The notes under the pieces were generated by a model. The model was not told the DNA's origin. It saw nothing but the letters and a program-made list of their open reading frames with translations, and searched no databases. A stretch of DNA of 64,000 nt from Glutinoglossum americanum (lineage: Eukaryota > Ascomycota > Geoglossomycetes > Geoglossales > Geoglossaceae): assembly GCA_020080175.1 (NCBI GenBank), contig JAGHQL010000011.1, forward strand, positions 1 to 64,000, written 5' to 3'. The position numbers were made by a program, and so were the translations under genes. Shown one piece after another: positions 61,844 through 64,000 of the stretch (its first letter is position 1; every line of letters starts with the position of its first letter).

Positions 61844-62515
61844 ATGGGAGCCAAAGTACCTAGAAACTTTCGTTTGCTTGAAGAGCTCGAGAAAGGCGAG
61901 AAAGGCCTTGGAGCTGGTGGGTCACCACACCGTGGATCTCAAATCGATCGTCTCGTTAATAAAGATACTTTGTTTTGTCTACAGAGGCTTGCTCCTACGG
62001 CCTGCAGGATGGATCCGACATTATGATGTCAAACTGGAATGGAACAATCCTTGGGCCTCCTCACGTAAGCCATGTCAATCGTCCAACGGGTTGCCCGATA
62101 CTCATGATAAGCTGCTTTTAGGGCGTACATGAAAACCGCATCTACACGTTAAATATACACTGCGGCGACCAATACCCTGATGTTCCTCCAACTTTTCAGT
62201 TCGTCTCCCGGGTTAACCTTCCTTGTGTGGACAGCAGAAACGGAAAGGTACTTTAGCCGTGGCACGTTTATTAGAGAGCCTGACTTGATGAAAATACTCT
62301 AGGTCGACCCCACGAAACTTGCCTGTCTGGCTCAGTGGAAGAGGGATTTCACAATGGAAACTGTTTTAATCGAGTTGAGGAGGTTAGAACCAACTCATGT
62401 CTAAGCGCATCCTCCACTCTCACATTGCTAACCTTCATAATTGGTCAGATATATGGCCCAACCTCAGAACAAGAAACTCTCTCAGCCGGCTGAAGGCACA
62501 ACATATGGCCTCTAA
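61844..62515 (+). CDS. MMS2: Ubiquitin E2 variant Mms2
   Basis: Catalytically inactive E2 variant that pairs with Ubc13 to build K63-linked ubiquitin chains in post-replication repair; 141 aa. Exons 61844-61916, 61985-62064, 62122-62247, 62303-62382, 62449-62515. The reading [71 protein letters not shown] and CLAQWKRDFTMETVLIELRR matches the family in order. There is no active-site Cys at the E2 position, as expected. The end is AQPQNKKLSQPAEGTTYGL. The last intron has a GTTAGA donor. Confidence 0.96.
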
Positions 62516-62964
62516 ACGGGACTTCTGGTGTCATTGTGCGGGCCGCCGTTTTTCAAGAGATGAAGGTTCCTATCTAGCCACGGCGACTTGCAACGGGGGG
62601 GATGCTCCAGTAAAGTTCATTCGATAGAGTAATGACTGCCTTGACACCTTTATGCCAGGAGTTATTCACCAGGTTCATTCATCCACTGTGCTCCTCCAGT
62701 TTTACTGATTTCGCCGATACCGTGAGCGTTTAGTTTGATAGGAGCGTAGGAGCATGCTTTATTCTGTGGGGGATGTCTGCATGGCCCCTTAGTGGTCGTT
62801 ATGGTGCATGCGTTCACTATCTTGTTGTTCGGTGGATTGATTCTCAACAATACTTAGAGAAATTGTTTTGCACAAACAGTTCAGTCTGCACGTGATAGAA
62901 AATTCCATATTATCCATCTTTACCGAACCTTGGGAAAGAACCCTCGAACAAAGTCCAATACCGA
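62516..62964. other. Intergenic, no gene seen
   Basis: 449 bp between MMS2 and the LYR-motif gene, both on the + strand. No gene or clear motif. Confidence 0.5.
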
Positions 62965-64000
62965 ATGGGGCAGCCCCTCAATAGAATAGGAGCGCACAGA
63001 GTTGCCTGTAAGCTCCGCCCCACTCGCCCTACTCTCAGCCAATATTGCAATCTCACTCAATTCAAAAGGCCTATCTCTATACCGAGCCATTCTTACACGG
63101 TGCAGCCGTGTTCCTCTAACACCTGATCAGAAAGAACGTCTTCGAATATTCACAAAGAAACAGTTCAAGAAGAACCGGAGTGTCAGTGGTTACTGGAGCG
63201 CCAGTGCCGCACTAAGAATAGGCTATGAGGTGAGCTGGGAGGAAGAGGAGCTGCGACTAGTCGGGGTAACTTGTTGAAAGACAGACGGACATCATCTAAT
63301 TGTTTTTAACAGGCAGAGAGCATTCTCCGCGCCTCGGCGGACGGGAATCTAGCGGAGACATCTCGTATAGTGAAGCTAGTAAATGAATTACCCTCACCAC
63401 GGAAGCCTCGCTCAATTCGCGCTGCGGTGGCCGTTAAGACGGAACGCGCAACTCCTCATAAACACGGTGCTCCGTACCCCGGCGCTATTCCGGTTCTCTC
63501 TCGGCCCCACCGTATCACCTCCGGGCGACGCCACATCCCTGTTCTAGTTACGTGCTCCTCCGGGATTTCATTCCTCCGCTTCAAGAAGCCCCAATCCCCT
63601 TACCTCTCACGGATACTAAGGACAAAGATAAAGTGGCGTCAGAAGTTGTCGGACCTCCAGCACCGACTCCAGGAGGAGATGGGCTCCGCTGCATACGAAG
63701 ACCATTGGGATGAGTTGCTGCGAGAACAGCATGGCGTTATTTGCCATCAAACAAACGAGCCAAAATGGACGGATTGTTACAAGAAGAGTTTGGAAGAGTG
63801 CACCAAGAAATTCAAGAAATTCACGTGGCGGAATATGACTATAGCGAAGAGGATGCAGGAGATCATTGATCAAGAGCGAGAGCTTGCTGAAGAGGAAAAG
63901 AGGGAGAAGGAGAGGGCGAGAACGGAGCGTAAGAAAATGATGCTAGAAGATCCGGAGAGCAACACTCAACCGGCCATAAGAGGACGACCAGGAGATGTCC
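62965..64000 (+). CDS. LYR-motif (Complex1_LYR) protein, 3' end beyond window
   Basis: Partial gene, open to the last base of the window. Exons 62965-63007, 63069-63229 and 63313 onward. It starts MGQPLNRIGAHRVACLSLYRAIL; the LYR motif is SLYRAIL, followed by RKQ-type text FTKKQFKKNRSVSGYWSASAALRIGYEAESIL, the Complex1_LYR fold. LYR proteins act in mitochondria with the acyl carrier protein or Fe-S donors. The first intron ends in CAAAAG. After the LYR domain comes a basic stretch, then ISFLRFKKPQSPYLSRILR and a charged coiled coil (EIIDQERELAEEEKREKER), so the protein is much longer than simple LYRM proteins. The client complex is unknown. Confidence 0.82.

Overview
The window is gene-dense nuclear DNA of a filamentous ascomycete (Pezizomycotina type). 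The evidence is many short introns (mostly 45-100 bp, GT...CTRAC...YAG), a Zn2Cys6 regulator, a cot-1 type NDR kinase with the Pezizomycotina N-terminus, an Rpp40 gene (not recognisable in budding yeast) and a nimE-type cyclin. The sequence does not fix the genus; an early-branching class such as Pezizomycetes is possible but is inference. No rRNA, tRNA, CRISPR array, transposon or virus-like element was recognised.

Layout. 1-1.9 kb: low-complexity flank (GA, CT, AT, AAAT and poly-A tracts, G-runs). 1.9-4.8 kb (-): Zn2Cys6 transcription factor. 5.6-7.0 kb (-): mitochondrial ribosomal protein uL2m. 7.9-9.6 kb (+): B-type cyclin. 10.6-18.0 kb: compact block with HIT protein (+), SF3a subunit 2/Prp11 (-), RNA polymerase subunit Rpb12 (+), anthranilate phosphoribosyltransferase (-), mitochondrial uL10m (+) and tRNA methyltransferase Trm11 (-). 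18.0-20.1 kb: about 2 kb with no gene seen. 20.1-21.0 kb (+): a diverged TIGR02452/DUF2263 PARG-like protein lacking the catalytic glutamate. 21.4-23.5 kb (-): NDR kinase (Cot1/Cbk1). 24.5-26.0 kb (+): Tim54. 26.4-29.2 kb: divergent pair Tex1/THOC3 (-) and Rpp40 (+). 29.7-31.5 kb (+): Sir2/Hst1 deacetylase. 32.4-34.9 kb: divergent pair Fpg DNA glycosylase (-) and Mix23 (+). 35.1-36.1 kb (-): an unresolved gene. 36.6-37.5 kb (+): UPF0643 protein. 37.9-40.7 kb (+): Naa15/Nat1. 41.7-43.6 kb (-): Nar1. 44.1-47.3 kb (-): 1064-residue protein of unknown function. 48.6-49.6 kb (-): PARG-like protein with an intact signature. 49.9-51.1 kb (-): YY1-like C2H2 zinc-finger protein (Iec1-like). 51.6-52.7 kb (-): AKR8-type aldo-keto reductase. 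53.6-55.4 kb (-): S-adenosylhomocysteinase. 55.9-62.5 kb: divergent pair Mon2 (-) and Mms2 (+). 63.0 kb to the edge (+): LYR-motif protein, cut by the window end.

The genes are mostly unrelated housekeeping functions (mitochondrial translation and import, RNA processing, chromatin, DNA repair, trafficking), not a metabolic cluster or defence island. Several divergent pairs share 220-390 bp between start codons, so shared promoters are likely.

The points I would look at again are: the PARG-like pair, one apparently catalytically dead; a 90-codon open frame after a TGA-C stop at the end of NAA15; frequent AAG 3' splice sites and two GC-AG introns; a 9-nt microexon in the SAHH gene; and two genes without a recognisable family. 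All exon joins below were derived by hand from splice consensus and protein continuity, and each total is a multiple of three.
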